A stretch of DNA of 64,000 nt from Costus lasius (lineage: Eukaryota > Streptophyta > Magnoliopsida > Zingiberales > Costaceae): positions 33,309,565-33,373,564 of the forward strand of contig CM050451.1 in assembly GCA_027563935.2 (NCBI GenBank), written 5' to 3'. Below are positions 12,308-24,635 of this stretch, piece after piece. The notes under the pieces were generated by a model. The model made no database searches. It had not been told where the DNA came from and saw only the letters and a list, made by a program, of their open reading frames with translations. How positions within the stretch are numbered: the stretch's first letter is position 1; every line of letters begins with the position of its first letter. The position numbers and the translations under genes are program-made.

Positions 12308-12822
12308 TATTTCGTCAATAAGGAATTTGAAAGTTGATTCCAAGTTGTGAAGGTTCCAGTAGGTTGTGATTGTAGCCATGATTTCTCCCAGTCCCTAAGA
12401 GAAAAAGGAAAAAGTCTTAATTTCAAAGCGTCGTTAGAAACTCCATTAATTTTGATAGTATCGCATAATTCTAAGAATAAAGACAAGTGTTGGGTTGGAT
12501 CTTCCATTGGAGATCATCCAAACTGATTTTGTTGAATCATGGAAATAAAAGCAGGCTTAATTTCAAAGTTGTTAGCCTCTATCGCTGGTCTAGCAATGCT
12601 AGAGTGAATCTCTTGAGGGTTAGGGGCTGCATAGTCCCTAAGAGTTCTCTGATTATCTCCCATCTCTAAGATTTCTACTTGTATCTCCTGTTGCGATGTC
12701 TCTTGTAAATCTTCTTCAAGTCTCAGTTTCCTGCGCACTCTAAGTGTTTCGTTGATTTCAGGACCCAATGGAACAAGCGGTCCTGACCTAAGACTCCTGT
12801 GCATGCAAATTAGATAGATCAA
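12303..12822 (-). pseudogene. Element H gag, 5' portion
   Basis: The minus-strand frame includes RTLRDYAAPNPQ and IEANNFEIKPAF, then a TGA stop at 12516-12514 where relatives have Gly. It continues as DPTQHLSLFLELCDT and LRLFPFSLRD, typical of the N-terminal capsid region of Athila/Tat gag. The frame runs into the A insertion at 12303 and resumes at 3147. The true start is uncertain; a Met lies just before RTLRDYAA, and an open stretch extends upstream to 12822. The premature stop and the insertion both inactivate it. Confidence 0.75.
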
Positions 12823-12910
12823 GTGATTTTAAGAAAATTAAATAAAAATAGTAAATAAAAACGTAGTCCAGCAATAATCTCAATGCCTTCGATATCAACA
12901 AAAACTAAGG

Positions 12911-12928
12911 TCCCCGGCAATGGCGCCA
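12911..12928 (-). promoter_or_regulatory. Element H primer binding site (tRNA-Asp type)
   Basis: Minus-strand TGGCGCCATTGCCGGGGA differs at one base from the TGGCGCCGTTGCCGGGGA primer site that I recall for Athila/Tat elements. It sits 6 nt from the inferred LTR end. Confidence 0.8.
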
Positions 12929-12934
12929 AAAACT

Positions 12935-13677
12935 TGTTGTGTCCGCAAGTATACGGATACTCGAAGTAAAAAAGAAAGTATCGAATCCACAGGGACCGAA
13001 TAATTGATTTTTCACTATCTAGGAAATCGAAAGAGTGCAAACTAGCAAACAAAGACCAAAGTGCTGAAACGGAATTATCAGAGAGAGAAGCTGGGACTAG
13101 GGGTTCGTTCACTTTAATTATTATGACTAGACATGAATAGCGATTTCATCAGTTTAATTTCAACATGACAAAGATGCAATTTACTTGAATAAAAGGATTA
13201 TCTCACTTTCGTGCAGACAACCATGCAGGGATAAATCTTCGCTCTCGCGCAAAAGTTGTCCCAATGCTAATGATAGGTAAATCATCAAACTGAGAACTCA
13301 ATAATCACTTTTGTGCATCCGAGTCCTAAGTCGATAATCTCTAGTGGAGTTTCAAGGATCACTTTCGTGCATCCGAATCTCAACACTAGTTTTACTCAAG
13401 GTTCTCTAACATTCCGATCTTTGCTTTTGCACAAGATCTCCACGTTTGAAAGCTTAGACTCAATCCTAGATTTATATTATTATCATGGCAGTTAGCTTAC
13501 TAGAATCAAACAAACAAGAACTAACCTAAAAGGAGTTCCTATCATGCAATTCAAGGGTTCCAAATTCTCAAGCAATTACTTTTCAGTCAATAGCGAAAAT
13601 TCTAAAACATAAATAATAATATAGATCTAAGGAGAGTATAAGAACAAAACATCACATGAGTAAAATCATCATGCTAA
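12935..13677 (-). repeat. Element H 5' LTR, partial
   Basis: Begins TGTTGTGTCCGCAAG on the plus strand (so ends ACA on the minus strand), next to the primer site. 743 bp are visible before B interrupts it; the rest should lie right of the window, beyond G and B. A CACTTTCGTGCA-like 12-mer recurs at 13204, 13306 and 13360. Confidence 0.75.
13673..13677. repeat. Predicted left TSD of element B (GCTAA)
   Basis: The five bases before the B LTR. The matching copy should lie right of the window, so it is unverified. Confidence 0.5.
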
Positions 13678-15365
13678 TGTTGGGGTATGCCCTTAAGGCT
13701 AATGTTTGAGGCCTTGGGATTATTTCAGTATCATGTATAAACTCTATGTTTATAAAGGCAATGGTTGTTATTCAGGTTGTTACATTATCTGCTGCAATGT
13801 GTATACTTCTGAATAATGTCTCGATGCTGTTCAGCTAGGCTGATATGCAGTATTGTCCTTAGTCGAGATATCTTGGTGAACATGAGACAGCCTTGATATG
13901 ATTGAGACTAATATGTGTTCTAATCTTATAGGATGCTTCGAGCATGGAATAAGATGTAGACTCATGGGTACATTGGATGTACTGGACAGACCCTACTAGG
14001 ATATTCAATTGTTTGTCACAATGTGAATAATCCTTGTATGCAAACAAGTAGCATGTGTCCTCTGACTTGAGATCACTTGTGTTTCTAAATGATGATTGGC
14101 ATTGTTTTGAGGTAGTTCAATATCATTTGAAACATAATGATTATAGACTATTTTGGATAATGAGCATGAGTCATGTTAGGACACTAGTGATAGATATAGG
14201 ATTGCCGTCTCCTTGTTTTAGGAGTGTGATGTTCTGAAGGGGCCCCCTGGATGAGATGGTTGAGAAAGTGTATGGCCATACCCAGATGACTATGTTCATC
14301 TGATCTGATCACTCTCATCATATTGGAGTTACAGGCTTGACACGCTTGTCCAATAAGAACATCCAGTGGCAAAGGAAACATGTATGCCTAGTGAAGTGGA
14401 TTCACACTTGTGCTGTTGTTTGGGTGTAGTCTTGGAAGACTCTTTCCTTTATATCGGGAGACAGTGATGTGTTGCCAGATACCCCTCACTGATCGTGATA
14501 ACGTGAGTTATCGTTACCGACATTTGAAGGAAACCCTTAGGGTCGCACAATTTGATGATATGGCTTACTTAAGTCAGATCGTGTGGACTGAATTGATTTG
14601 GTTCAGTTTAAAGGGATTTAAACTCTGATTGTAAGTGAGATCAGGTCTGATCATGTTTGATTGATTAGGGTTTGAGATCGGTAAGCTTCTATCGAGAGTG
14701 TTGATGCTAGATCGGTGAGATCAAGAACAGCAAGAGATGAACGGTTAGATCTTGAACCATTTGGTTCAATGAGATCTAGACCATGGCTTGGGCTGATTTG
14801 ATTTGGTTTTTGAACCAAATGCAATTGGATCGAATTGATTTGAACCGGTTCACATGAGTGAACGCATGGTTCAAAGCTTGTAGGCGTTTTGGTCGGTTTT
14901 GATGTCGTGGGCGCATGGCTACATGTCTTTCTATTTTTGGAAAGTCATAAACGCCACTTCCCTCAACGCCTCAACGCCTCAACGCTCGCTTCTTCCTCTT
15001 GACGCCCCCTCTCTCGTGTAGAGAAGGTCTTCACACCTTGAAGAGGATTCGGCCAAGCTAGAGCTCTCATCCTATTCCCTTCCATTCGACAAGGATACTT
15101 TGAAGAGCTTTGCTAGCACAAAGGATTCAAAGGAGCAAGTCATCTTCACCTTGTGTGCGTCACTTTTGGAGAAGAAGCACATGCATCTTTCTCTTCCAAG
15201 TCGCCATCTAAGCAATGGCAATGGTATGAATCCTTTTCATCTATATAAGGTCTTGAAAGTTGACCATATGATATATACAAATCGATCTATGAAACCCTAA
15301 CATCCCTTGCGAAACTTTGACATGCGCCCCCTTTGGGTTTCACCCCCTTTGAAAAGGGACTTTCA
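13678..15365 (+). repeat. Element B 5' LTR
   Basis: 1,688 bp, from TGTTGGGGTATGCCC to GGGACTTTCA, followed by the primer site. Intact and uninterrupted. Confidence 0.95.
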
Positions 15366-17172
15366 ATTGGTATCAGAGCATAGGTTTTATGTATGTTCAT
15401 ATGATTGCTTTGTGATCCATGTTAGCGCTTAAGTATAGTTCTATATGTAATTTTTCATTAAGTTTACGCATGTTAACTTGATGAAGCTTTCTTACACTGT
15501 TGCGCATGTTGAAAGTTGTTTTACCTAAAAACTTAACATCTTGCGTGCATCCATCTAGATCTATAAAGCGACTACTGTAAAACCTTAGACGGGTTATTAG
15601 GGTTGAAGTCATCCTCTAGTTAAGATCCAAATAGTCTGATCAGACCATCTGACAGCCTAGATGGGTCGACCAGATGGCACCTGTGCACTAGCACGAGGTG
15701 GCTATAGGTCGACTGCAGACAGGCGTGTAGCAATGTCTGGTTGAGACAACAAGTGAACGCTCTTGAGTTAGGCCCGGGGTCACACCCGCTTGCCAGAACT
15801 CATGAAGGTTGTTCAGCCCTTAGCGCATGCACAGTTGACCATTAGGTCGACTCAAGTCAGTTAGGACTTGGTGCATGCAAAGGCAGTGGATTGGACTAGA
15901 CATGATGAGTGGATCCCTATTAATGTACCGTTGTAAGGTAGTAGGGCAAATAAGGAAAATAAAATTAATCCCAATGGGTTTTTTGAAACTCTTATTTCCT
16001 TATTATTGGATCACATGTTGATAGTATACCATGTTCAGTGTTTATTTCATCTTATGTGGGCTGCCCAAATTTAATGTGTGCTGTGCTGGGGCCTGCGTGC
16101 CTGGATTAATTGTAAATTATTTTATTGTGATCTGCGCATCACATTTTAATTAATTTATACAATGTAATTGACCTGCGTGTCAATCTTGTCTAGATAGATT
16201 AAATTGTATTTTAATCAGACAAGAGCACAGAGCACACATGGCAGAGGCGCATGCAGCTTGAGGCTTGACCAGGTGGAAGGTCTAGAGTTCGACTCTAGGA
16301 CAGGCGGATTTACCTGGTGGGCGCACCTGAGCTGCAGTGGGCGCTTGGACCCTGGGTTGGGCCAGATGAGATGCAAATGACCCATGAAGAGCTCAAGTGA
16401 AGACTTAAGTTAAATTAAGGTCTTACTTAGGCTTAATGGGCGTTTACCACATAAGATCATCATGCTTTCATTTATTGTTTTCAATAATTAGAATTGCATG
16501 ATTTAATCTTCTGCTATCACCATAGGGTTTGCATGATAGTTAAGAAGATAAAAGACCGTTAAAATCCAACATTAAATATCAAGCACGTAAGCCTTCTGAC
16601 GCGAAACCTCACTGTTCTGATTATCGTTGGGGCCGTGTTGTACCCACTCAGTGGGCACGCCCATCTATCTTCAGACGGTGTGTGATTACACCTGCGTGTT
16701 ACAGAGAAGGGATTTATCGCTTCTCGTTGCTCAGCATAACACGTGGTGGTCCAGGGAGTAGGTCGGGTCAGCTTGACCATGTAGGCTACATATGTGGCGC
16801 ATATGGTAGCCATATGGAGGCAGCCATCTGTGGGATCAGAGACTGTGTTGTACCAACTCAGTTGGCACAGTCTGCTGGATTGCCCAGATGAAGGGGAATC
16901 GCACGGGTTGGCGATTGGCAGGGATTGCCTACCAGAGATTAGTGCTTGTACTCTCTGTGCATCTTATCTCGCCTGAGCGGGACGCGGAGACCAAGTATGA
17001 AATCTGGATCCCATCTCACTAAAAGAGTGTTACTCTTTCGGACTGTTTAATGGATTTTTTAGTCAGATAAAATAGTGAGAAAAGAATCATTCTTAAGTCT
17101 TGAATTGATTCTAACATTGATACTGACCTTGCTGTTCTTGCATTGTTGTAGATTTCTGCAGCAACGAACACC
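15366..17172 (+). other. Element B 5' leader with primer site
   Basis: The primer site TGGTATCAGAGC is at 15368-15379. The rest is non-coding. It holds the TTCGA-loop hairpin (16279-16302), the twin CTCAG-loop hairpins (16640-16658 and 16850-16868), and a CTGAC plus T-rich tract plus AG near 17124-17152 resembling a splice acceptor. Confidence 0.75.
16279..16302 (+). other. Leader hairpin with TTCGA loop (B copy)
   Basis: Stem CTAGAG / CTCTAG around a TTCGA loop, extended by GGT / AC- beyond a bulged G. Equivalent hairpins occur in D (27282-27305) and C (36419-36442) with compensating changes. The module resembles a tRNA T-arm or Pol III B box but is not a tRNA. Confidence 0.6.
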
Positions 17173-20100
17173 ACGAATTTCAATGTGCGATCCCTACTGG
17201 AAAGGGAGAAGTTTGCTGGGCCAAACTTCTCAGACTGGTACGGACACCTTAAGATTGTTCTTAAGGCAGAGAGGAAGCTGTATGTCCTCGAGACAGCTAT
17301 ACCGCCTCGACCCGCTGCGAATGCCGCAAGGGCGGTTCGCGATGCTTATGAAAAGCATGTCAATGATAGCATTGATGTCGCTTGCCTGATGCTTGCGTCT
17401 ATGATGCCAGAGCTGTAGCGTCAGCATGAGGATCTATCTGCTATAGAAATTATAGCAAACCTCAAGATGCTGTATGCTGCACAGGCTAGGACTGAACGCT
17501 ATAATTTGACTAAGCTTTTCTTTCAGAGCAAACTGGCTGAAGGGAGTCCAGTGGGAGCTCACGTACTCAAGATGATTGGGTACAAGGAGGCTCTAGAGAA
17601 ACTGGGACATACCATCAATCAGGAGCTTGCTGTAGACATAATCCTGCAGTCTCTTCCGGCTACTTACTATCCGTTCATCATTAATTTTAATATGAACAAG
17701 ATCGACTGTACCCCGGCAGAGTTGCTGAACATGCTCTTGACTACAGAGTTGACTCTAAAGGGAAAGCCTTCATCCTCTGTCTTGATGGTTCCTTCAAGGA
17801 ACAAGAAGAAAGGGAAGAAGGGCAAAGCCCCTATCAAGAACTACAACAAGGCTCTGAAACAAAAGGTTAAGCGGTCGAAGGAATACAGATGTTTCCACTG
17901 TGGCCAGCTGGGTCACTGGAAAAAGGACTGTAAAGCGCTCCAAGGAGACAAGAAGGGAAGCAATCCTTTCGCTTCTGGCTCAAGTATTTTCGTGACTGAA
18001 GTCATGGTATCTTCTTCTTCTATTTCATGGGTGTTGGACACTGCATGTGGAGTTCACATTTGTTCTAATGTACAGGAACTCAAGAGAAGAAGACAGGTGG
18101 GACAGCATGAGGTGGACCTATGAGTTGGAAACGGGGCACGGGTTGCTGCTGTTGCTGTAGGAGTTTATTACATCTCATTACCATCTGGACTTGTATTGGA
18201 ACTGGACAATTGTTATTTTGTACCAAGCATAACAAAAAATATTATCTCTATTCCTGCTCTTGTCAGGAAAGGGTTTTCCTTTGAATGCAAGATTTCAAAG
18301 TGTTATCTTTCATTTGATAATATTGTTTATGCTACTGGATCGATTAACAATGGGTTATTCATGTTGGACATGGAATGTTCTATACAAAATATTGATATTA
18401 AGAAAGCCAAGTTTGCTGATGACAGCACCTTGCTATGGCATAGTCGTTTAGGCCATATTAACAAGAAACGCATTAAGTGGTTGCATGATCATGGACTGCT
18501 GGGATCATTCTCCTGTGAGGAGCTTGATACATGCAAAGCTTGTTTAATGGGTAAAATGACGAAGGCCCTTTTTTCTAACAAAGGTCAAAGGGCTTCAGGT
18601 TTACTTGACCTCATTCACAGTGATGTGTGTGGGCCTTTTAGTAAACATGCCAGAGGTGACTATTCATACTTCATTACCTTTACTGATGATTTCAGTAGGT
18701 ATGGTTATGTTTATCTTATGAGACATAAAAGTGAATCTTTTGACAAGTTCAAAGAGTTCAAAAATGAAGTACAGAATCAGTTAGGCCGAAATATCAAATC
18801 ACTCCGCACAGATCGAGGTGGAGAATACTTGAGTCATGAGTTTACTGACTATCTGAAGGAGTGTGGGATTGTCTCACAGCTCACTCCACCAGGAACACCG
18901 CAATGGAATGGTGTGTCCGAGAGGAGAAATAGAACTTTACTTGATATGGTTCGCTCTATGATGAGTCAGGCTACTCTACCTTACTCCTTTTGGGGATTTG
19001 CACTGGAAACAGCTGCAAAGGTACTAAACCGAGTGCCATCCAAGGCAGTTTCAAAGACTCCATATGAATTGTGGTATGGAAACAGCCGAGCTTGACATTT
19101 ATTAAGATCTAGGGTTGCGAGGCTTATGTCAAAAAGCTCGCCTCTCGGAAACTGGAGAGCAGATCTGAGAAATGTATCTTTGTCGGTTACCCTAAGGAAA
19201 CTAAGGGTTATTATTTCTACGATCCCAAAGAGAACAAAGTTTTTGTTGCTCGGACGGCTATTTTTCTTGAGAAGGAATTTCTTCTGCAAGAGGCCAGTGG
19301 GAGAGAAATAAAGCTGGATGAGAATCCAGAAGAAGGACAAAGTAGTCAAGCACAGTTGGATGTGCATGAGCCAGTATAACAGGTTATTGAACAACCTGAG
19401 GCTCAGATATCACGGGAACCGTGTAGATCGGGAAGGATCCGTCGACAGCCTGAGCGCTATGACGGAGTCTACATCATTAATGATGAACCCCTCACTTATG
19501 CGGATGCGGTCAGTGGACTGGAATCAGCGAGATGGCTTAAAACTATGCGAGACGAGATGGACTCCATGTCAGATAACCAAGTCTGGGATTTGGTTGATCC
19601 GCCTCTGGGAGTAATCCCTATAGGCTGTAAATGGATCTTCAAAAAGAAGATTGACATGGATGGTAACGTTGTTACCTATAAAGGCAGGCTAGTTGCGAAA
19701 GGTTTCAAACAAATCTACGGGATAGATTATGATGAAACTTTCTCTCCTGTAGCTATGTTCAAGTCTATTCGGATTATTCTTGCGATAGCAACATATTATG
19801 ATTATGAGATCTGGCAAATGGATGTGAAGACCGCTTTCCTTAATGGGAAACTAGACGAGGATGTGTATATGACACAACCTGAAGGTTTCATCAATCCATC
19901 AGATCGTCATAAAATATGCAAGTTAAAGAAGTCCATTTATGGACTTAAGCAAGCATCAAGAAGCTGGAATATTCGTTTTGATGAATCAATCTGCGAGTTT
20001 GGTTTCATCAAGAATGAAGATGACCCGTGTGTATATAAGAGGTTTAGTGGGAGCGTGATTAATTTCCTAGTCCTCTACGTCGATGATATCTTAATCATTG

Positions 20101-20769
20101 GAAACGATATTCCTGAACTACATGCTGTCAAGGCATGGTTAAGAAAATGTTTCCAGATGAAAGATTTGGGAGAAGCAGCCTATGTATTAGGTGTGAAGAT
20201 CTACAGAGATAGATCTAAGAGGCTTCTCGGGCTGTGCCAGAGTACGTACATCGATAAAGTCCTGGAGAGATTTCATTTAGAAAATTCTAAAAGAGGATAT
20301 CTTCCAGTCAGACATGGTCTGAATCTTTCAAAGAGTCAATGTCCACAAACAAAGACTGAGAAAGATGAAATGGACAATACGCCTTATGCTTCGGCTATTG
20401 GGTCCATTATGTATGCGATGTTGTGTACTCGCCCAGACGTTGCTTACGGGTTAAGCGTGACCAGTCGATTCCAAAGTAATCCAGGTCAGGCACACTGGAT
20501 TGCAGTCAAGAACATTTTGAAATATCTTCGGAGGACCAAAGATATGTTTTTGATTTATGGAGGTCAGGAAGAACTCAGTATTGAAGGATATACTGACGCT
20601 TCATTCCAATCTGACCAGGATGATTTCCGATCACAATCAGGCTATGTTTTTAGCTTGAATGGAGGTGCAGTGGTGTGGAAAAGTTTCAAACAGTCAATTG
20701 TTGCTGATTTCACAACAAAAGCCGAGTATGTTGCAGCCTCGGAAGCATCCAAGGAGGCAGTGTGGATTC
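17173..20769 (+). pseudogene. Element B gag-pol, heavily mutated (5' part, up to the C insertion)
   Basis: Homologous to the other copia gag-pols from the N-terminal capsid to the start of RNase H. Lesions relative to the relatives: the start ATG is ACG at 17173; stops at 17416 (CAG to TAG), 18121 (CGA to TGA), 19110 (TGG to TAG) and 19376 (GAA to TAA); a 1-bp deletion near 19079; a 3-bp deletion near 19470. The CCHC knuckle, the DTA protease motif, the integrase DDE motifs and YVDD are all still legible. Open stretches remain at 17467-18123, 18196-19095 and 19545-20769. The RNase H reading breaks off at 20769 where C is inserted. It cannot encode a functional polyprotein. Confidence 0.92.
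20765..20769. repeat. TSD of element C, left copy (GATTC)
   Basis: GATTC precedes the C LTR and recurs at 57086-57090 after its other end. Confidence 0.95.
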
Positions 20770-22491
20770 TGAAAAGCCCCGAAAACTAAGGGGAGTCCCC
20801 TTCAAGGGGGAGCGAAACCCTAATCAGGTGGCGCATAAACTTTTGGCAGCGGTATTAAGGGTTTCAAAAGGATCTTTCGCAAGTTCATATGATCAACTTA
20901 AGTAAACTTGAATTCATACCATAGCCATTTGCGTTGGATGGCGATTTGGAAGAATAGAGAGCAATGTAGATCTCCTCCAAAAGGTTCACACACAAGATGA
21001 AGATCGCCAACTCCCTTGCGTTCCTTGTGCTAGCAAGTCTCCAAGGTCTTCCTTGTCGAATGGAAGGGAATGATGGTTGAAGACTCTCTCGGCCGAACTC
21101 TCTCCTATGTTCACCCTTTTTTTTCTTCTCGAGTGACTCGTCGATAGGAAGAGGCAAAGAGGAAAAACGATGAGGAGACGTTTTCATCAAACGTGGAGAT
21201 GTTTTTCCATAATGGGAAAAACCGACATCCAAATAAGGAAAACCGATTACTCCATGCGTTCATGCGACTTCATGCGTTCATGCGATCTATGTGTTCACTC
21301 CATGTGAACCGATTGCTCCTCTTTGAACCAAGCCATGGTTCAATTGCATTTGGTTTAAAAACCAAATCAAAATTAACCCAAGCCATTAGTCCAGATCACA
21401 TTAAACCCTAAGGTTGTAGATCTGACCGTCCATCACTTGATGCTCTTGATTTTACCAATCTGGCACCAACACTCTCGATCAAAGCTTACCGATCTCAAGC
21501 CCCAATCAATCAAACATGATCAGACCAGATCTCACTTACAATCAGAGTTTAAATCCCTTTAAACTGAATCAAAAACAATTCAGTCCACACGATCTAACAT
21601 GAGTTAGCTATATCATCAAATTGTGCGACCCTGAGGGTTTCCTTTAATGTCAGTAACGATAACTTACGTTATCACGAACAGTGAGGGGTATCTAGCAACA
21701 CATCACTGTCTCCCGATATAAAGGAAAAAGTCTTCCAAGACTACACCCAAACCACAGCACAAGTGTGAATCCAATTCACAAGGCATGCAACTTTCCTTTG
21801 CCACTGGATGTTCTTATTGGACAAGCGTGTCAAGCTTGTAGCTCCAATATGATGAGCATGATTAGATCAGATGAACAAAGTCACCTGGGTATGGCCATAC
21901 ACTTTCTCAATCACCTCATCCAGGGGGCCCCTTTAGAACATCACACTCCAATTAAGGAGACGGCAATCCTATATCTATCACTCGTGTCCTAACCTGACTC
22001 AAGCTCACCATCCAAGATAGTCTATAATCATTATGTTTCAAATGATATTGAACTACCTCAAAACAATGACAATCATCATTTAGAAAACACAAGTGATCTC
22101 AAGTCAGAGGAAAAGTGCCACTTGTTATATTCAAGGATTATTCATATTGTGACAACCAATTGAATATCCTAGTAGGGTCTGTCTAGTACATCCAATGTAC
22201 CCATGAGTCTACATCTTATTCCATGCTCGAAGCATCCTATAAGATTAGAACACATATTAGTCTTAACCACATCAAGGCTGTCTCATGTTCACCAAGATAT
22301 ATCGACTAAGGACTTTATAGCATGTCAGCCCAGCTGAACAGCTTTGAGACATTATTCAGAAGTACAATTATTGCAGCAGATAACGTAACAACCTGAATAA
22401 TAACCATGCCTTTATAAACATAAGAGTTTATTACATGATACTGATACAATCCCAAGGCCTCAAACATTAGCCTTAAGGGCATACCCCAACA
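20770..22491 (-). repeat. Element C 3' LTR
   Basis: 1,722 bp. The plus strand begins TGAAAAGCCCCGAAAAC and ends CATACCCCAACA. The tip carries the GTCCCCTTCAAGGGGGAGC palindrome. Differences from the 5' LTR were seen near 20780, 21210, 21313 and 21567. Confidence 0.95.
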
Positions 22492-22502
22492 ATCTCCCAC
22501 TT
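22492..22502 (-). promoter_or_regulatory. Element C polypurine tract
   Basis: Minus-strand AAGTGGGAGAT abuts the 3' LTR. Confidence 0.9.
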
Positions 22503-22511
22503 GCACTTAAT

Positions 22512-24635
22512 CTAATGGTTGAGGAATCTCAAACCCATGTTATTATAGTGCTTCTCATGCTTCTGCTGTGCCAGAGGCTTAGTAAGCGGGTCTGCCAAAT
22601 TGTCATCTGTATGAACCTTGCAGACTTTGATCTCGCCTCGATCAATGATCTCCCTGATCAAATGAAACCGTCTCTGTATGTGCTTGGACTTCTGGTGCGA
22701 CCGTGGTTCCTTTGCTTGTGCGATTGCTCCAGTGTTATCACAAAAGATAACCAAAGGATCTGCACTCGAAGGAACAACACCAAGTTCTCTCACGAACTTA
22801 CGAATCCACACTGCCTCCTTGGATGCTTCCGAGGCTGCAGCATACTCGGCTTCTGTTGTGGAATCAGCAACAGTTGACTGTTTGAAACTCTTCCACACCA
22901 CTGCTCCTCCATTCAAGCTAAATACATAGCCTGATTGCGATCGGAAATCATCCTGGTCAGACTGGAACGAAGCGTCAGTATATCCTTCAATACTGAGTTC
23001 TTCCTAACCACCATATATCAAGAACATATCTTTGGTCCTCCGCAGATATTTTAAGATGTTCTTGACCGCAATCCAGTGCGCCATACCTGACTGGGCGAGT
23101 ACACAACATCGCATACATAAGCGACGTCTGGGCGAGTACACAACATCGCATACATAATGGACCCAATAGCCGAAGCATAAGGCGTATTGTCCATTTCATC
23201 TTTCTCAGTCTGTGTTTGTGGACACTGACTCTTCGAAAGATTCAGACCATGTCTGACTGGAAGATATCCTCTTTTAGAATTTTCTAAATGAAATCTCTCC
23301 AGGACTTTATCGATGTAAGTACTCTGGCACAGCCCGAGAAGCCTCTTAGATCTATCCCTGTAGATCTTCACACCTAATACATAGGCTGCTTCTCCTAAAT
23401 CTTTCATCTGGAAACATTTCCTTAACCATGCCTTAACCGCATGCATTTCAGGAATGTCATTTCCAATGATCAAGATATCATCGACGTAGAGGACTAAGAA
23501 AGTAATCACGCTCCCACTAAACCTCTTATATACACATGGGTCATCCTCGTTCTTGATGAAACCAAATTCACTGATTGATTCATCAAAACGAATATTCCAG
23601 CTTCTCGATGCTTGTTTAAGTCCATAAATAGACTTCTTTAACTTGCATATCTTATGACGATCTGATGGATTAGTGAAACCTTCTGGTTGTGTCATATACA
23701 CATCCTCATCCAGATTTCCATTCAGGAAAGCTGTCTTCACATCCATTTGCCAGATCTCATAATCATAATATGCTGCTATCGCGAAAAGAATCCGAATAGA
23801 CTTGAACATAGCTACAGGTGAGAAAGTTTCATCATAATCTATCCCGTAGATTTGTTTGAAACCTTTCGCAACTAGCCTGCCTTTATAGGTAACCACGTTA
23901 CCATCCATGTCAATCTTCTTCTTGAAGATCCATTTACAGCCTATAGGGATTACTCCCGGAGGCGGATCAACCAAATCCCAGACTTGGTTATCTGACATGG
24001 AGTCCATCTCGGCTCGCATAGCTTCAAGCCATTTAGCTGAGTCCGGTCCACTGACCGCATCCGCATAAGTAAGGGGTTCATCATTATCAATGATGTAGAC
24101 TCCGTCATAGCGCTCAGGCTGTCGACGAATCCTTCTCGATCTTCGCGGTTCCCGTGATATCTGAGCCTCAGGTTGTTCAATAACCTGCTCTACCGGCTCA
24201 GGCTCATCCAACTGTGCTTGACTACTTTGTCCTTCTTCTGGATTTTCATCCAGCTTTATTTCTCTCCCACTGGCCTCTTGCAGAAGAAACTCCTTCTCAA
24301 GAAATATGGCCGTCCGAGCAACAAATACCTTGTTCTCCTTGGGAACGTAGAAATAATAACCCTTAGTTTCCTTAGGGTAACCGACAAAGATACATTTGTC
24401 AGATCTGCTCTCTAGTTTCCCAGAGGCGAGCTTTTTGACATAAGCCTCGCAGCCCCAGATCCTGATAAATGTTAAGCTCGGCTGTTTCCCATACCATAAC
24501 TCATATGGCGTCTTTGAAACTGCCTTGGATGGCACTCGGTTTAGTATCTTTGCAGCTGTCTCTAGTGCAAATCCCCAAAAGGAGTAAGGTAGAGTAGCCT
24601 GACTCATCATAGAACGAACCATATCAAGTAACGTT
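22512..24635 (-). pseudogene. Element C gag-pol, 3' portion (end of integrase, RT, RNase H)
   Basis: Continues the frame that enters element D at 33787. It encodes the end of integrase (MVRSMMSQA region), reverse transcriptase with an intact YVDD, and RNase H with its TEAEY and FCDNTGA motifs. Two lesions are visible. Near 23090-23130, about 36 bp are replaced by a 28-bp copy of adjacent sequence plus one base, shifting the frame before RNase H. A TAG at 23006-23004 replaces a CAG codon of the relatives. RNase H after 22916 is otherwise well preserved. Confidence 0.9.
24631..24635. repeat. TSD of element D, left copy (ACGTT)
   Basis: ACGTT precedes D and recurs at 33787-33791. Confidence 0.95.

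Larger units (their letters stand above)
1..13677 (-). mobile_element. Element H: decayed Athila/Tat-type Ty3-gypsy retrotransposon, host of the nest
   Basis: The minus-strand order is partial 5' LTR (12935-13677), tRNA-Asp-type primer site (12911-12928), gag (12822 to 12303, then 3147 to 2127) and protease-like sequence (about 2100 to 1060). Element A interrupts gag and element B interrupts the LTR. The left end lies outside the window. Gag resembles the Athila/Tat (OTA) branch: an HLSLFLELCDT-like stretch, then a DAAAGGALVSKT-like stretch. The protease has a LCDLGA active-site context. No reverse transcriptase, RNase H or integrase was found, so H is either a gag-protease-only derivative or has lost pol. 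It carries premature stops and an apparent frameshift, so it is older than the copia insertions. The superfamily is secure; the exact lineage is not. Confidence 0.8.

Noticed and set aside
13678..24635. B and C as a single rearranged element or tandem duplication
   Set aside because: GATTC on both sides of C, matching C LTR lengths and the RNase H frame of B resuming at 57086 show a simple insertion.
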